The translations under genes were made by a program, and so were the position numbers. A stretch of 16,497 nucleotides of DNA, taken from positions 1 through 16,497 of the forward strand of contig JNEM01011770.1 in NCBI GenBank assembly GCA_000697335.1. The letters run 5' to 3'. How positions within the stretch are numbered: the stretch's first letter is position 1; the number at the start of each line of letters is the position of its first letter. The DNA comes from Conidiobolus incongruus B7586. Its lineage: Eukaryota; Entomophthoromycota; Entomophthoromycetes; Entomophthorales; Conidiobolaceae. The notes beneath the pieces were generated by a model. It was not told the origin of the DNA and searched no databases. It saw nothing but the letters and a program-made list of their open reading frames with translations. Shown here piece by piece: positions 1 through 10,806 of the stretch.

Positions 1-165
1 TTAAAATTAATAAATATAAAAAATTATTTTATAGCTAATTTTATATTATAATTTAGTTAATTAGTAATAAAGATTATAATATAATAAAAAGTATCATCAT
101 ATTAAAAAAATAATTTATAATATTTCTAACTTTTAATTTTCAATAATTTTTTAATTTATTATATA
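1..165. other. AT-rich flank of the LTR element
   Basis: Nothing identifiable was seen. The five bases just before the 5' LTR (161-165, ATATA) resemble but do not match the five after the 3' LTR (5883-5887, GTATT), so a target-site duplication is not clearly preserved. Confidence 0.5.
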
Positions 166-570
166 TATTAAAAGACTAGTTCTCTAAATTCTTATATATA
201 CTTTCATATAATTCAATTAACTATAAATTATATGATTAATTCATACTTTTATAGCTAAATTAATTATATAAATAGCATTGAATTATTTAATAAACCAGGT
301 TATTCTTTTTTTTCTTAATTCTTACTATTCCTTACCTTTTTATTATTTCTAAGATTGAAACTATATTTTGTTAATATTATAGTATATTGATACTACCCAA
401 TATAAATCTTAATATATTAATGATTCAACCTAGTTTAAAGCTTAATTAAACTTTATTTATATCTATATATTATAGCCATATTATAATACTATATTTTATA
501 TTACATTATTCTTATATTAAGTTTTCCTTTATATTATATTGGTATTTACTACTATACTTATATAATAACA
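166..570 (+). repeat. 5' LTR of the gypsy element
   Basis: It aligns with 5478-5882 at a constant offset of 5312 bases and no net length difference. By eye there are about 45 mismatches in 405 positions, roughly nine in ten being C/T or G/A. It begins TATTAAAAG and ends AACA. The ends are consistent with TG...CA termini in which the 5' G has become A. Confidence 0.88.
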
Positions 571-899
571 GCAATAAAATTATTAAAAACCTATTAGAAA
601 TTAATAATTACCTATATTAAATCTATTTATTATCATTTTAAATTTTATTTATAATCTATTTTACTTTAATTTAATATTATACACTATAATACTACTAAAA
701 AAGATAATACCCTTATATTATTTTAATGATGATAATAGCTTAATTATTAAGTGAATCTAAGATTTTAATCTGTAAAAGTTTATTACCCTCTAAAAAACCT
801 ATATTAAACAACTTTTAGTTAAGAAAAACATAACTTAAAAAGCTTAAATTTAACAAATTAGTTACTTTACTATAATTAATATATTAAATTACCTCTTTA

Positions 900-3800
900 A
901 TATCTTTAAAAACAAATTAACCACTTATAATAGTTTTAAAAACCTCTACAAGCTTGAAAACTATCTTAAAAATATAAAGAATTACCTTAAATTAATTCCT
1001 AATGAAGATTTAAAAAATATCTTAAAATTAACCACTTCTTTTTTAGAAAAATCTACCTACATTTAATAGTTAACCTATTACAAGTTTAATCCTAAAAAAT
1101 CTTTAAAGGGATAGCTTATTACAAAAATATAAACCTTTAAACAATTAGAAAAAACCTTTAAAAAAGTTATTACCTAAAAAATTAAGTTTAATTAGCAAGA
1201 GAAAAGCTTTCCTAACTTAAATAAATAACTTCTACAAAGTAATTGATTGAGAAATTTAATGAAATATATTTAAGCATATTAAATATTCCTAAAAAAGAAT
1301 AAATCTACAAGTTATAATAATACCTTAATCTTTAAATAAAACTCTAGTTAGTTAATAAGGAATATTTTAATAATATGTTTTTTTTAATATTTGTGATATA
1401 GCAATTATAATTGATAATATCCTTTACTTTATAACTAAATCTTTCTATCTTAAGAATTAATATTTTAAAATTTATTTCAACTTATTTAAATTTCAAATGA
1501 TAAATGTTTTTGCTTTAAAACTCTATAAGAAAACCTTTAGTAAAAAAGCTAAAGCTTACTTGAAAGTAAATAAAAGTTGCTATCATTGTTAAAAAACACA
1601 AGTTAATTATAAAGCTGATAGGTATTTTTTTAAGAAATAATATCTGTTTTATTCTCAATAATTTTAATTTACCAAATATAAATCAAACTTGAATAATATT
1701 AATATTATCTTAGAATCACTTCTTTTATAGTTAGTTAGTAAATTCTAATTTAATCTACAAAAGTTTTAATAAACTAATGATTCCACAAATTAAATTATAT
1801 ATACTAGAAAAATCTAACTAATTAAACTATTAAAAACTAGAAATATTTTAGTAATTAATCTATTTTATATTTTTTTATCTTTAACTATCACCTTATTATT
1901 TGTTTTAACTAGATATTTTATAGTTATATCTGTTAATATTTTAATTAACTCTAGTTATTCTAGTTTTATTATCTTTCCTTTTATTGTTACAAAACTATCT
2001 TTATCTACTTAAAAAAACAACTTAATAATTAAATATACTAATAATTTAATTGAACAAACATTTAACATTATATCTAAATACTTATTATTATTTTCTAACT
2101 ACTTTCAATATATTAAATTCCAAGTTAGTAACATTAGTTACAATTTTATACTATGTTAAAATTAGTTTAAATACTATAATTTTTTATTTATAAGTATTAT
2201 TCTAAAAAGTTACAAATTTATTTTATTTATATTTTAAAAGAAATTAGTAGAATTAATCACAAAAAATTTTCATTACCTTATTATAAAATCACTAAATATT
2301 TTACCTAATACTAACTCTATAATTATATCAAATAATTCTATTATTATAAGCAAAAACCAATTTAAAAAACTTATTAAAAACTTTAATAATTTATAAAAAT
2401 ATATATTTATTTATTATTTATCTATTAATACTTTATCTATTGATTTTAATGAAGTTATAACTAATAACCATTTCCTATATAATATAGTAAGTTAATTTGC
2501 TAATATTTTTAAACTTAAGAGTAAATTAACTTTTAAATATAATATCAAACACAAAATTAAACTTCTTTTAGATATATAACTATACTTAAAATTCATTTAT
2601 CATTTATCTCCTAAATAATATTAAACTTTAAAAGAAGAAATCTAAAAATTATTTGAAAATAGATATATTAAACCTTTTTCCTTATCATAAAAATTTCTTA
2701 TCTGCTTTATATAAAAAGCTGATAGTAGTTAATAATTATATATTAATAACTATGTTTTAAAATTTAAAACTATTAAAGATAAAACTCTATGACTAAACCT
2801 ATATAATATTAAGGATAAACTACTTAAATCCACTATATTTACTAAATTAGATGTTAGAAATAGTTACTATAATATTAAAATTGAAGAAAATTCTATTTCT
2901 TTAATTATTTTTAATACTCTACTAAGCTACTATAATTTTATTATTATAAACTTTAAATTATATAATACCCTTACAACTTTTACTTAATTTATCAATTCCT
3001 TTTTCAACCTTGTTTTTAATAACTTTGTTATTATTTATTTTAATATTATCTTGATCTATTCAAAAATAAAAGAAAAATATATTTAATATATAAATCAGGT
3101 TTTATAAATTATTCAAGAATATAAATTATCTTTGAAGTTATTAAAATGTATTTTTAATGCTTCTTCTGTTTTTTTCTATAGTTATATTGTTTTTTCCTAA
3201 GGAATTAACATTAATCTAACTAAACTTAATGGTGTAAAAGCTTTTACTATACCTATAAACAAGGATTAACTTATGTTTATACTTAAGTTATTAAATTACT
3301 TTAAAGATTTCATTGATTCTATTATTAAAATTATAACTCCTTTAACTAACCTCTTAAGAAAAGACTCTCTTTTTAAATAAACCCTACTATATACTTTTTG
3401 CATAAATGCTTTAATTTTCTATATTACTAATGCTTTTACTTGATTTATTTTTGATTTTAAACTATCTACTATTATTTCTACTAACTTTAATTCTTTTGTA
3501 ATTAGTAGATAATTAGCTTAATTTAAATTTAATTTATATTTTACCATTTAACTATAAGATAAAATAATAAATAAGGGAGAATAAGTTAAGTTTAGCTTTA
3601 TAAACATTAGCTTAAAGCTTATAACATTCTAGTTAAGTAAAATAAAGCCAGCTAAACTAAAATACCTAGTTTATAAATAAAAACTCTTTATCTTAGTAGA
3701 AATTATCAAAAATCATTTATATTTCTTATCTTACAACTTTTTCTTAACACTTATAAATTATAAATCACTTATCTATTTAAATACTCAAAAGTATTTATTA

Positions 3801-5445
3801 AGAAAATAAACTTGATAAATTAAAACTATCTAAGCTTACCTTATCTTTATCTAATATCTCTTAGGTTAATAAAATTATGTTATAGATACTTTGTTAAAAA
3901 ATCTTACATACCTACTCTTTTATTTTAATTATAAAAACCCAACAGATATTAACATAATAATTATTAATATAAGAAATAAAAAATTAATTAAATTACTTTA
4001 AGAAACACTATTAAATAATGATTTCTTTATTTTAATTAAAGAAGAACTCTCTAAATTATCAGAAAACTAATTAAAATATGTTAAAAGATTTAAAATCATT
4101 GATAACTTACTATATTATAATAATTACCTATATATCCCTGATATTCTTAACATCTAATAAGTAATATTTAATGAATATTATAATTTACTAGTTAAAAAAT
4201 ATTAAAACTAATTAAAAACTGTTGAGAGAATTAAAATAAAATATTACTAACTTTCTTTAGTTAAATTAATATAGAAATACACTAATACCTGTAATATATG
4301 TTAAAAAACTAAATATAATACCTAATTAAAATATAATAAATTTATTCCCTTATAAGTCCCTAATAAAACTTAATAATAAATCTAATTTAATTTCATAGAA
4401 ATTTTTAAATCAACTACTAGTTATAATAACCTATTAATTGTAATTGATTTATTCTTTAAATATATTTATTTTATTCCTTATTTCAAAACTTTTAAATTAA
4501 AGATATTGCAAAACTATTATTCTCTAATATTTTTACCTACTATAAAATTCTATAAACTATTATATCTAATAGAGATATATGATTCAACTTTTAATTTTAG
4601 AAGTTATTATCTTCTTCCCTTAAGATTAATCTAGTTATATCTACTATTAATCATTACTAAACCAATAAACTTGTTGAAAAAACTATTAAAACCTTAAAGT
4701 AAATAATTAAAGCTTATATTAACACTAATCAATTAAATTAAGATATTTATATCTATTAACTTTAATATTTATTCAATACCTTTATCAATAAATTAATAGA
4801 TTTTAACCTTTATTTTATCAATTATAATAAATATCCTAACTTAATAATTGCTCTAAAACTTTAAATCAATTTATTTTTATATGTTGTTGAATTTCAATCT
4901 AATATTAAATATATTAATTCTTTTGTTAAATTTAACTTGGAAGAAAATTAAAAGATTATAGAATAATAATATTTAAAATTATCTAAGAATCTTTTTAAAT
5001 ATAAAACTAGTATGTTTATATATTTAGAATAATTTACTCTTAAACCTACCTTATTTAAATCTAGCTTAAATCTAAAATACTTATTATTATATTATAAATC
5101 CTATAAAATTTAATCTATTAATTTAAATTTTGAAAATATTATTTTAGAATTACCTTTAATCTTAAGGATGAATTTTACCTTTTATATATCTAAAATCAAA
5201 CCTTATTTTAAAGATTTTGATATTTTTCCTAATTGATTAAAAGCCCCAAAACTAGATTTAATTATTAATTAAGATGGAGAAAAAGAATACTATGTTAATT
5301 ATATAATTAAATCTAAATTTATTAGGAATAAACTTTATTTTTATATAAATTAAATAAGTTATCCTATTAAAGAAGTTATATAAGAACCTTTAGAAAATAT
5401 TAAGAATATCTTAGCTTATTATACCTATTTATAAAAATCTAAAGA
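900..5445 (+). pseudogene. gag-pol relic of the gypsy chromovirus
   Basis: This interior region carries relics of nucleocapsid, protease, reverse transcriptase, RNase H, integrase and chromodomain in that order. The best-preserved blocks are the reverse transcriptase palm around the YxDD region near 3030-3065, the segment leading into the integrase core, and the chromodomain near 5270-5440. In the family, Gag forms the particle, Pol copies the RNA and inserts the DNA, and the chromodomain steers insertion towards marked heterochromatin. No part is open over a meaningful length, so it is not expected to make protein. The outer limits are approximate. Confidence 0.85.
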
Positions 5446-5470
5446 GTGTGTCTCTTTTAAGAAATTTATT

Positions 5471-5477
5471 AGGGGAG
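5471..5477 (+). other. Polypurine tract of the gypsy element
   Basis: AGGGGAG lies immediately before the first base of the 3' LTR, where LTR retrotransposons prime plus-strand DNA synthesis. It is one of the few G runs in the element. Position supports the call; the sequence alone would not. Confidence 0.65.
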
Positions 5478-5882
5478 TATTAAAAGACAAGTTTTTTAAA
5501 TTCTTATATATACTTTCATATAATTCAATTAACTATAAATTATATAATTAATTTATACTTTTATAGCTAAATTAATTATATAAATAGTATTGAATGATTT
5601 AATAAACTAGGTTTTTCTTTTTTCTCTCAATTTTTACTATTCTTTATCTTTTCACTATTTCTAAAATTAAGACTATATTTTATTAATATTATAGTATATT
5701 AACACTACCCAATATAAATCTTAATATATTAGTGACTCAACCTAGTTTGAAGCTTAATTAAATTTTGTTTATATTTGCACATTATAGCTATATTATAATA
5801 CTACATTCTATGTCACACTATTCTTATATTAAGTTTTCCTCTATACTATATTAGTATTTACCACCATACTTACAAAATAATA
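5478..5882 (+). repeat. 3' LTR of the gypsy element
   Basis: This is the partner of 166-570, co-linear over 405 bases. Similarity stops at 570/5882, where the 5' copy ends AACA and the 3' copy ends AATA. The mismatches between the copies are mostly transitions, with only about four transversions counted. Confidence 0.88.
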
Positions 5883-6973
5883 GTATTATTGAAAAAAATA
5901 AAATATATATACATATAATATTTAACTTGAGTATTAATATCTACTTATTAGATCTTTAATATTAATTCTGCTTTAATCAAAAAAAATTAAAAAGAGTATT
6001 TAAAACTAAAATATTTATATATAAAAATACAATATTCAAAATAAACTAATATGTTTTTAAATAATAACTGAATCAAATATAAATACTAAGGCAATAATTC
6101 TAGGACAGATTATTATTTAAATAACTAAAATATGATCATAAAATATTATACAAACTATATAGAATAATATTATGATATTATTAAACCAAAACAAATCAAT
6201 AGTTTTGAAATTATATTTTACCACCAATATTACCAATGAAAAAATTAAGTTTGTATTATAAACAATATAAATAATTGTATTCATTATAATCTTTTGGTAT
6301 ATTTATTTAACTTTTATTCTTTTTTACTTTGTAAATCACTTATAATTCTGATTGCAAAAAAAGATAAATAAACTAAACCTAGGGTAATAAACCTTGCTAT
6401 TATAATTAAATGGTTTTTTATTTAAAAAGACTTATATATATTTTTATCTATAAATCTAAGTGTTATAATTATTAAATTGGATATTTTTTGATTTTACCCT
6501 AGTTTTAATATAAGGTTTTTAAATATGACAAAGTATTTTTTAAAAACTCATATATTGATATTAATGTGAAAAAGTATATTAAAGAATTAATATAATGAAT
6601 ATTGTTAATTATTTATATATTATATTAAAAGTGTTTCATATCAAATATATATAATTATGAGTAAAATAAATAAAATATACCTGTACTACAAGCTCATGGA
6701 TATTTTAAAAAAAAATAAAAGACAAAAAAAATTTATTATATTAAAACCTGATTTAATTTCAAAACAAAATCTTTATTTATATTATATTCAAACCATTATA
6801 GAGATATTAATTTATATTTAATATTCTTATTATAATAATTATTTATATTAATTATATTTTATAAATAAAATTAATATAATATAAAATAAAATATAAAATA
6901 TAAGATACAAAATATAAATATACTAAAGTTATTTTAGTAAGCAAATTTTATTATATAATGATAATAATAGATA
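5883..6973. other. AT-rich spacer without identifiable gene
   Basis: Low-complexity AT-rich DNA. It contains A-rich short-period sequence around 6870-6930 and a small AT palindrome near 6845-6885 (11-base arms) that is unremarkable at this composition. No reading frame, RNA gene or repeat end was recognised. It may be older transposon debris. Confidence 0.5.
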
Positions 6974-6975
6974 TA

Positions 6976-7190
6976 CACTAGCCTGTAAAAGTAAGTCATA
7001 AAATTAAAAATATATATATTTCTATTAATATCTTAATCAATTCTAATTTAAATAAACTTATATAAAACTATGTAATTAATATATATTTTTTATTTATAAT
7101 ATAATATATATGGTTAAATTTAATTAATTATTAATTGATATATTATTACTAAAAGTATACTCAAGATAAGTTATAAATTTGCAGGTTTTA
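6976..7190. repeat. Left IR/DR end of the Tc1 element
   Basis: The outer arm (6976-7005) pairs inversely with 8514-8543, and the inner arm (7160-7190) pairs inversely with about 8330-8360. Outer core GTAAGTCATAAAATT (6991-7005) and inner core ATAAGTTATAAATTT (7166-7180) are direct repeats 175 bases apart. In known IR/DR Tc1 elements these cores bind the transposase DNA-binding domain. Part of the spacer between the cores also resembles the other end, suggesting ancestral inverted repeats of about 200 bases. Confidence 0.8.
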
Positions 7191-7205
7191 GTATTGATAG
7201 AAAAT

Positions 7206-8225
7206 TTAATATCTAGTATATCTATCTTTTGCTTTTCTAATTTCTTTAAGTTTATAGGGTATAGAGTTAACTAGCTTTTTATATTAAGTAAAACTAATAT
7301 TATTCTAAGTCTCTTAAATATACTCCTAAAGTTAATTTAAATTTTTTGCTTGGGGGAAAGTTTTAATTAATTTTTTTAATTGATCCCAAAGATATTTAAT
7401 TAGGTTAAGATTAAAATATTAAAGAGGTTATTTTATAATAGTTATTTTGTCATTTTTAAGCTATTTAATAGTAGAATTTATAATATAACAAGGTGTATTA
7501 TTTTGTTAGAAAATAATATTTGTTTTTTTTAATCTATACTACTCAATAGTTTTTTTTAATTTATTATTTAGAATATTTTAGTATATTTCAGTATTAATTC
7601 CCTTATCAACCCTATAAAGTTACTTTACACTTAAAGATAATATATATCCCTAAATTATAATTAACCCATTATTATATTTTTAGGTTATAATAATATAATA
7701 GCTATAAAATAGTTTTTTATCTTTTTTGAAATATCTAGCTTTTCTATTAAATTTATTAAAATATATCTTTGTTTTATTAAACTAAATAACTTTACTCTAG
7801 TTAATTTTAATTCAACTTTAGTATTAACATTTAAACTCTCACCTAACTTTATAGTAAAACTTTTTTAGTTAGGGGTGTTTTTTCTTAAAGTGCAAGTGGT
7901 ATCTATTTTAATATAAAATACATATAATAGTATTAATACAAACTAATATTCTTGTATAATCTTATAATTTTTGTTGTACTTTTATAGTAATATTATACTT
8001 ACCTATACTAACTAATCTATAAATATACTTTTTATTATACTTATTTATAATTTTAACACATTTAAGTTTTAGTTTAGGTGTTTCTTTAATATTGTTTTTA
8101 ATAACCTTAACTATAATAGATTAGCTAACACTAATAATTCTAACAATCTTACAAGTTGATTTATTTTTATTATGAAGTTAATTAATATATAAGTGAACTT
8201 TTTTAGAGTGAGATTTAGGTATTAT
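7206..8225 (-). pseudogene. Tc1-family DD34E transposase pseudogene
   Basis: Read on the minus strand in one frame from about 8225 to the stop at 7206-7208, this is a 339-residue Tc1 transposase. An N-terminal helix-turn-helix segment (8130-8165, KSTCKIVRIISVS) is followed by the DDE core. The first acidic site lies at 7776-7778 in a KVI-stop-FNKTK context, the second at 7500-7502 in QNNTPC (family QDNAPCH), and the third at 7395-7397 in LNLIKYLW (family DLNPIEYLW). Sites two and three are separated by 34 residues, the DD34E spacing. All three catalytic positions now read Asn, Asn and Lys, as G-to-A change would give. I count 25 in-frame stops, each one transition from Gln, Arg or Trp, and no frameshift. 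The start codon is uncertain because ATA codons stand where ATG is expected (8220-8225). Confidence 0.9.
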
Positions 8226-8329
8226 AATATTAATTTTAAAATATTAGCTTAATAGTTTTATAATATATATAATACAATAAAAGAAAAAGAAGATATATAT
8301 AAGTTTTGTTATTTATACCCTTTTAACTT

Positions 8330-8543
8330 ATAAACCTACAAATTTATAACTCACCTTGGTTAAATTTTAGGTTTTGATATATAACCAATAGCTAATATAA
8401 TATAATCAAATATAGTTAGTTATAATCAATTAATATAGGTAAATTATATATTTTTATTTAAATTTATTTAATTAGGAATTATTTAAGATATAAGTAAATA
8501 TTTAAGTAATTTTGATTTTATAACTCATTTTTGCAAACTAGTA
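8330..8543. repeat. Right IR/DR end of the Tc1 element
   Basis: The outer core lies at 8514-8528 and the inner core at 8340-8354. Both are inverted relative to the left end and 174 bases apart, matching the left spacing. The inner arm read on the minus strand contains GAGTTATAAATTTGTAGG, nearly the same as the left inner arm. Confidence 0.8.
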
Positions 8544-8545
8544 TA

Positions 8546-8749
8546 TATCTAAAGTATCTAACAAACTATTATATAATTTAATCTGATTTATTTTATTTTT
8601 GTTTTTTGTTCTCTAGATATCTTCCCTATTGATTTGTTTAAATTTAAAAACTTAGCTGAATATCTAAAAAATCATTAAATTTAGAATTAAATTTATATTT
8701 TCAAACTTATTTAATAAGTAAATTACCTTTATTATATATAAACAATATA
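8546..8749. other. AT-rich spacer
   Basis: A short open stretch (8615-8675) reads plausibly as peptide on the plus strand but matches no family I recognise. No other feature was seen. Confidence 0.4.
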
Positions 8750-9207
8750 TGTTGATGATGAGTTATTTCTCAGTGTTAAGGATTAGATAAAAAGTTGAAT
8801 GTTATACTTGCTGGATATACTAAGAGGTAAGGATAAGTATTAATAAAATAGATTACTTATAAATTATAATTATCCATAATATCTCTAATCAAAAATTACA
8901 AGATTTGATATTATCTTGGTTCTTGACTTAATCACCAATTAATAAGTAATAACTTAAAGATTCAAGTGATTTAATGGATTTGTGATGGAAAAAGATATTT
9001 TTATTATGATAGTTGTAACTAAAGTTATATATCCATGGTAATTCATAAATTATAACTCATTTTCTAAGGGGTTAAAGTTTATCAATATCAAAATAACAAC
9101 TATAGATAACTAATGAGGCTTTGCTGTATATAAGTGAATTAAAAGTGATGTTAATATCCAATAACATTATAGAAGTGGCTTGACTATTAGAATACTTGCT
9201 GGTAACA
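8750..9207. repeat. Possible solo LTR or other old repeat (weak)
   Basis: The segment starts TGTTGATGATGAG and ends GGTAACA, giving TG...CA ends, and is visibly less AT-extreme than its surroundings. It contains a TATA-like word near 9125-9131. Flanking 5-mers are not a clean duplication: ATATA before the TG, TATAT after the CA. No second copy is present in the window, so this rests on ends and composition alone. An old intergenic fragment is equally possible. Confidence 0.2.
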
Positions 9208-10150
9208 TATATTAATTGCTAAATATTAAGAATAAAAAATTTGACATAAGGAAAAAAATTGCAATATATTTTAATATAATTTTTTAATAATTTATTATGT
9301 ATTCATCAAACTACAAATATTTCAATTATATTTAATATTAATGATGATACTAAGCTTAAACAGAAAATATTATATTAGAGAATATAGAGTAAAATATTAT
9401 TTTAAAAAATTAGCAATAAATTCAATTAATGAATTTCAAAATCTTCAATTTAAACAAAAATCAAGTAAGTTTGAAATGCTCAAATATTATTGGTGTGATT
9501 TCAATTTATTTTCATGTGATATTAATAGATTAATATAATTACATCACTAGTGTTAATTAGGCAATTGAAAAAAAGAATGAAAATTTCAATTCAATTAATA
9601 TTATTAATAACACATAAATTTTCAAATTATAACTATTGGATTTCATATTTACAAATTTAGAAATTTTGATTCTGGAAAAATAAAATTATTCGAAATGCCT
9701 TATTTGTGTATTCTGTTGATGACAAATAGCTAGTTATTTAGGCAGAATGTGTCTAAAAAGTTCTATTTAAGGTAATTAACAAATTTTAAACATATTTAAG
9801 CTATATTTTAAAAAAGATATACAATATACTATTACATAATAAATATTTATAAACATTTATTGTTAGCATATACCAAATATATAATATTAGAAGTTTCTAA
9901 TAATAGTCAATATTTAACAAAATATTATTTCTTTTATTAGAATTTGATATATATGCTTACAAATTAAAAGGTTAAATAAATATAATGTGGATTAGTAAAG
10001 TTTGAATTTAAGAGTCAAAAATCAATATAAACATATCTTTATTGAAATAAATTTTGTGTTAATATATCAATTATCATATTTAGTCAAAGGCAAGTCAACT
10101 GAAATATGGATCAAATTAAGTAGGGAAAATTATTTAGATTGGTCCCTTAT
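9208..10150. other. AT-rich spacer, no supported gene
   Basis: It is still CpG-poor, with only the CpG at 9691. A 65-codon plus-strand frame (9341-9538) has AT-driven composition (Lys, Asn, Ile, Tyr, Phe) and no recognisable motif, so I do not call it a gene. No RNA gene or terminal repeat was seen. Confidence 0.5.
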
Positions 10151-10806
10151 CGTGTGTGGGTAAATGGGTTGAACAGTAGCAAAGATGAGGAGATTGGATC
10201 ATTCGGTGAATTAGTAGCATAGATTAAATTATGCTAAATATGATAATAATGATGATAAATTTGAATTCGAAATAGAATACTACAATTATGATAACTGGAT
10301 ATAATAGAACCTAAGTATAATGACGATATGGATGGTTAACTGGGGACCAATCGAATCCATCGTATTATATCGAACTGCTATTATAAAGAGTGATGGGAAT
10401 TTGTGATTGGGATGAGTTTAAATTTACCAATGTAAACCGAGCAAGAATTTGAGCATTTAAAACATTAACTTTGTTTCTTTGAAAAACAATTTGCTTCCCT
10501 AACCAATTCTAAAGCATCATTTTAATTTTCACAATAATCTTTTAATCCAATAGGTTAGGTGATCAATTAATTCAACAAGCGTTTATACTCTGTACATTTT
10601 TGATTTTTCCTCCTTGTTTGATTGATTCCTCAATATTAAACAAAGTTTAATACAACGTCAGCTCGTTTGTTAATATCAACTCAAACTTTCATTTTCAATT
10701 GACCCTTTACATAGGGATCTCTTCTTTATAATACACTCTGTACCTACTTGTAAACTCACTAATTTCTTTTTATTTTTAAGTTTGGTCATTCATTTTATCT
10801 AATATC
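10151..10806 (+). promoter_or_regulatory. Upstream region of the LDB-family gene
   Basis: Composition shifts here: CpGs appear from 10151 onward and the sequence becomes ordinary intergenic DNA. Pyrimidine-rich runs (for example 10600-10620) and a TATA-like word at about 10725-10733, some 75 bases before the start codon, are typical of fungal core promoters. The start context is ATATCATGG. No specific operator could be identified, and a 5'-UTR intron cannot be excluded. Confidence 0.45.

Larger units (their letters stand above)
166..5882 (+). mobile_element. Decayed full-length Ty3/gypsy chromovirus LTR retrotransposon
   Basis: This is a 5.7-kb element with two 405-bp LTRs in direct orientation, a short purine tract (5471-5477) directly before the 3' LTR, and coding relics in Ty3/gypsy order on the plus strand. 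Recognisable parts are a gag CCHC zinc knuckle (about 1575-1625), an aspartic protease region (about 1900-2150), reverse transcriptase (about 2550-3100), RNase H (about 3390-3800), an integrase zinc-binding region (about 4120-4330) and core (about 4340-4900), and a C-terminal chromodomain (about 5270-5440). Reverse transcriptase before integrase, plus the chromodomain, places it in the chromovirus clade of Metaviridae. It is a fossil with a very large number of coding breaks but little obvious loss of length. The age cannot be read from LTR divergence because the mutation process looks like RIP or deamination. Confidence 0.9.
6976..8543 (-). mobile_element. Dead full-length Tc1-family (DD34E) DNA transposon with IR/DR ends
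   Basis: The element is 1568 bp with imperfect terminal inverted repeats beginning CACTAGCCTG on the left and, read inward, TACTAGTTTGC on the right. It is flanked on both sides by TA (6974-6975 and 8544-8545), the Tc1/mariner target duplication. Each end carries two copies of a core related to GTAAGTCATAAAATT, about 174-175 bases apart, giving the inverted-repeat/direct-repeat layout. Inside, on the minus strand, lies a transposase frame of the length usual for Tc1. Both ends and the coding length are preserved, but the transposase is dead by point mutation. Any mobility would require a live copy elsewhere. Confidence 0.9.
1..10150. other. AT-rich, CpG-erased repeat compartment
   Basis: The stretch is overwhelmingly A and T and contains no gene I can support. 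Scanning every line, including block joins, I found only one CpG (9691-9692) before 10151, whereas about eight CpGs lie in the next 300 bases. It contains two dead full-length transposons. This is what fungal AT-rich isochores look like after repeat-induced point mutation or long-term deamination of methylated CpG. The base pattern is seen directly; the cause is inferred. The boundary near 10,150 lies about 650 bases before the first start codon of the flanking gene. Confidence 0.85.

Noticed and set aside
161-5887. 5-bp target-site duplication of the gypsy element
   Set aside because: ATATA before and GTATT after match at only three of five positions, which is not enough in AT-rich DNA.
6845-6885. 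AT-rich hairpin with 11-base arms
   Set aside because: Such palindromes are expected by chance at this composition, with no flanking duplication or conserved loop.
8745-8790. A YVDD-like peptide suggesting copia reverse transcriptase
   Set aside because: The flanking residues do not follow the copia pattern on either side, and four residues in an AT-rich region are easily met by chance.
9341-9538. 65-codon plus-strand reading frame in the AT-rich spacer
   Set aside because: Its composition is what AT-rich DNA gives by chance, it has no motif I recognise, and it lies in a decayed repeat compartment.
10141-10260. tRNA-like or SINE-like segment in the GC-shifted promoter edge
   Set aside because: The words resembling A and B boxes do not fit tRNA spacing, and no cloverleaf could be drawn.
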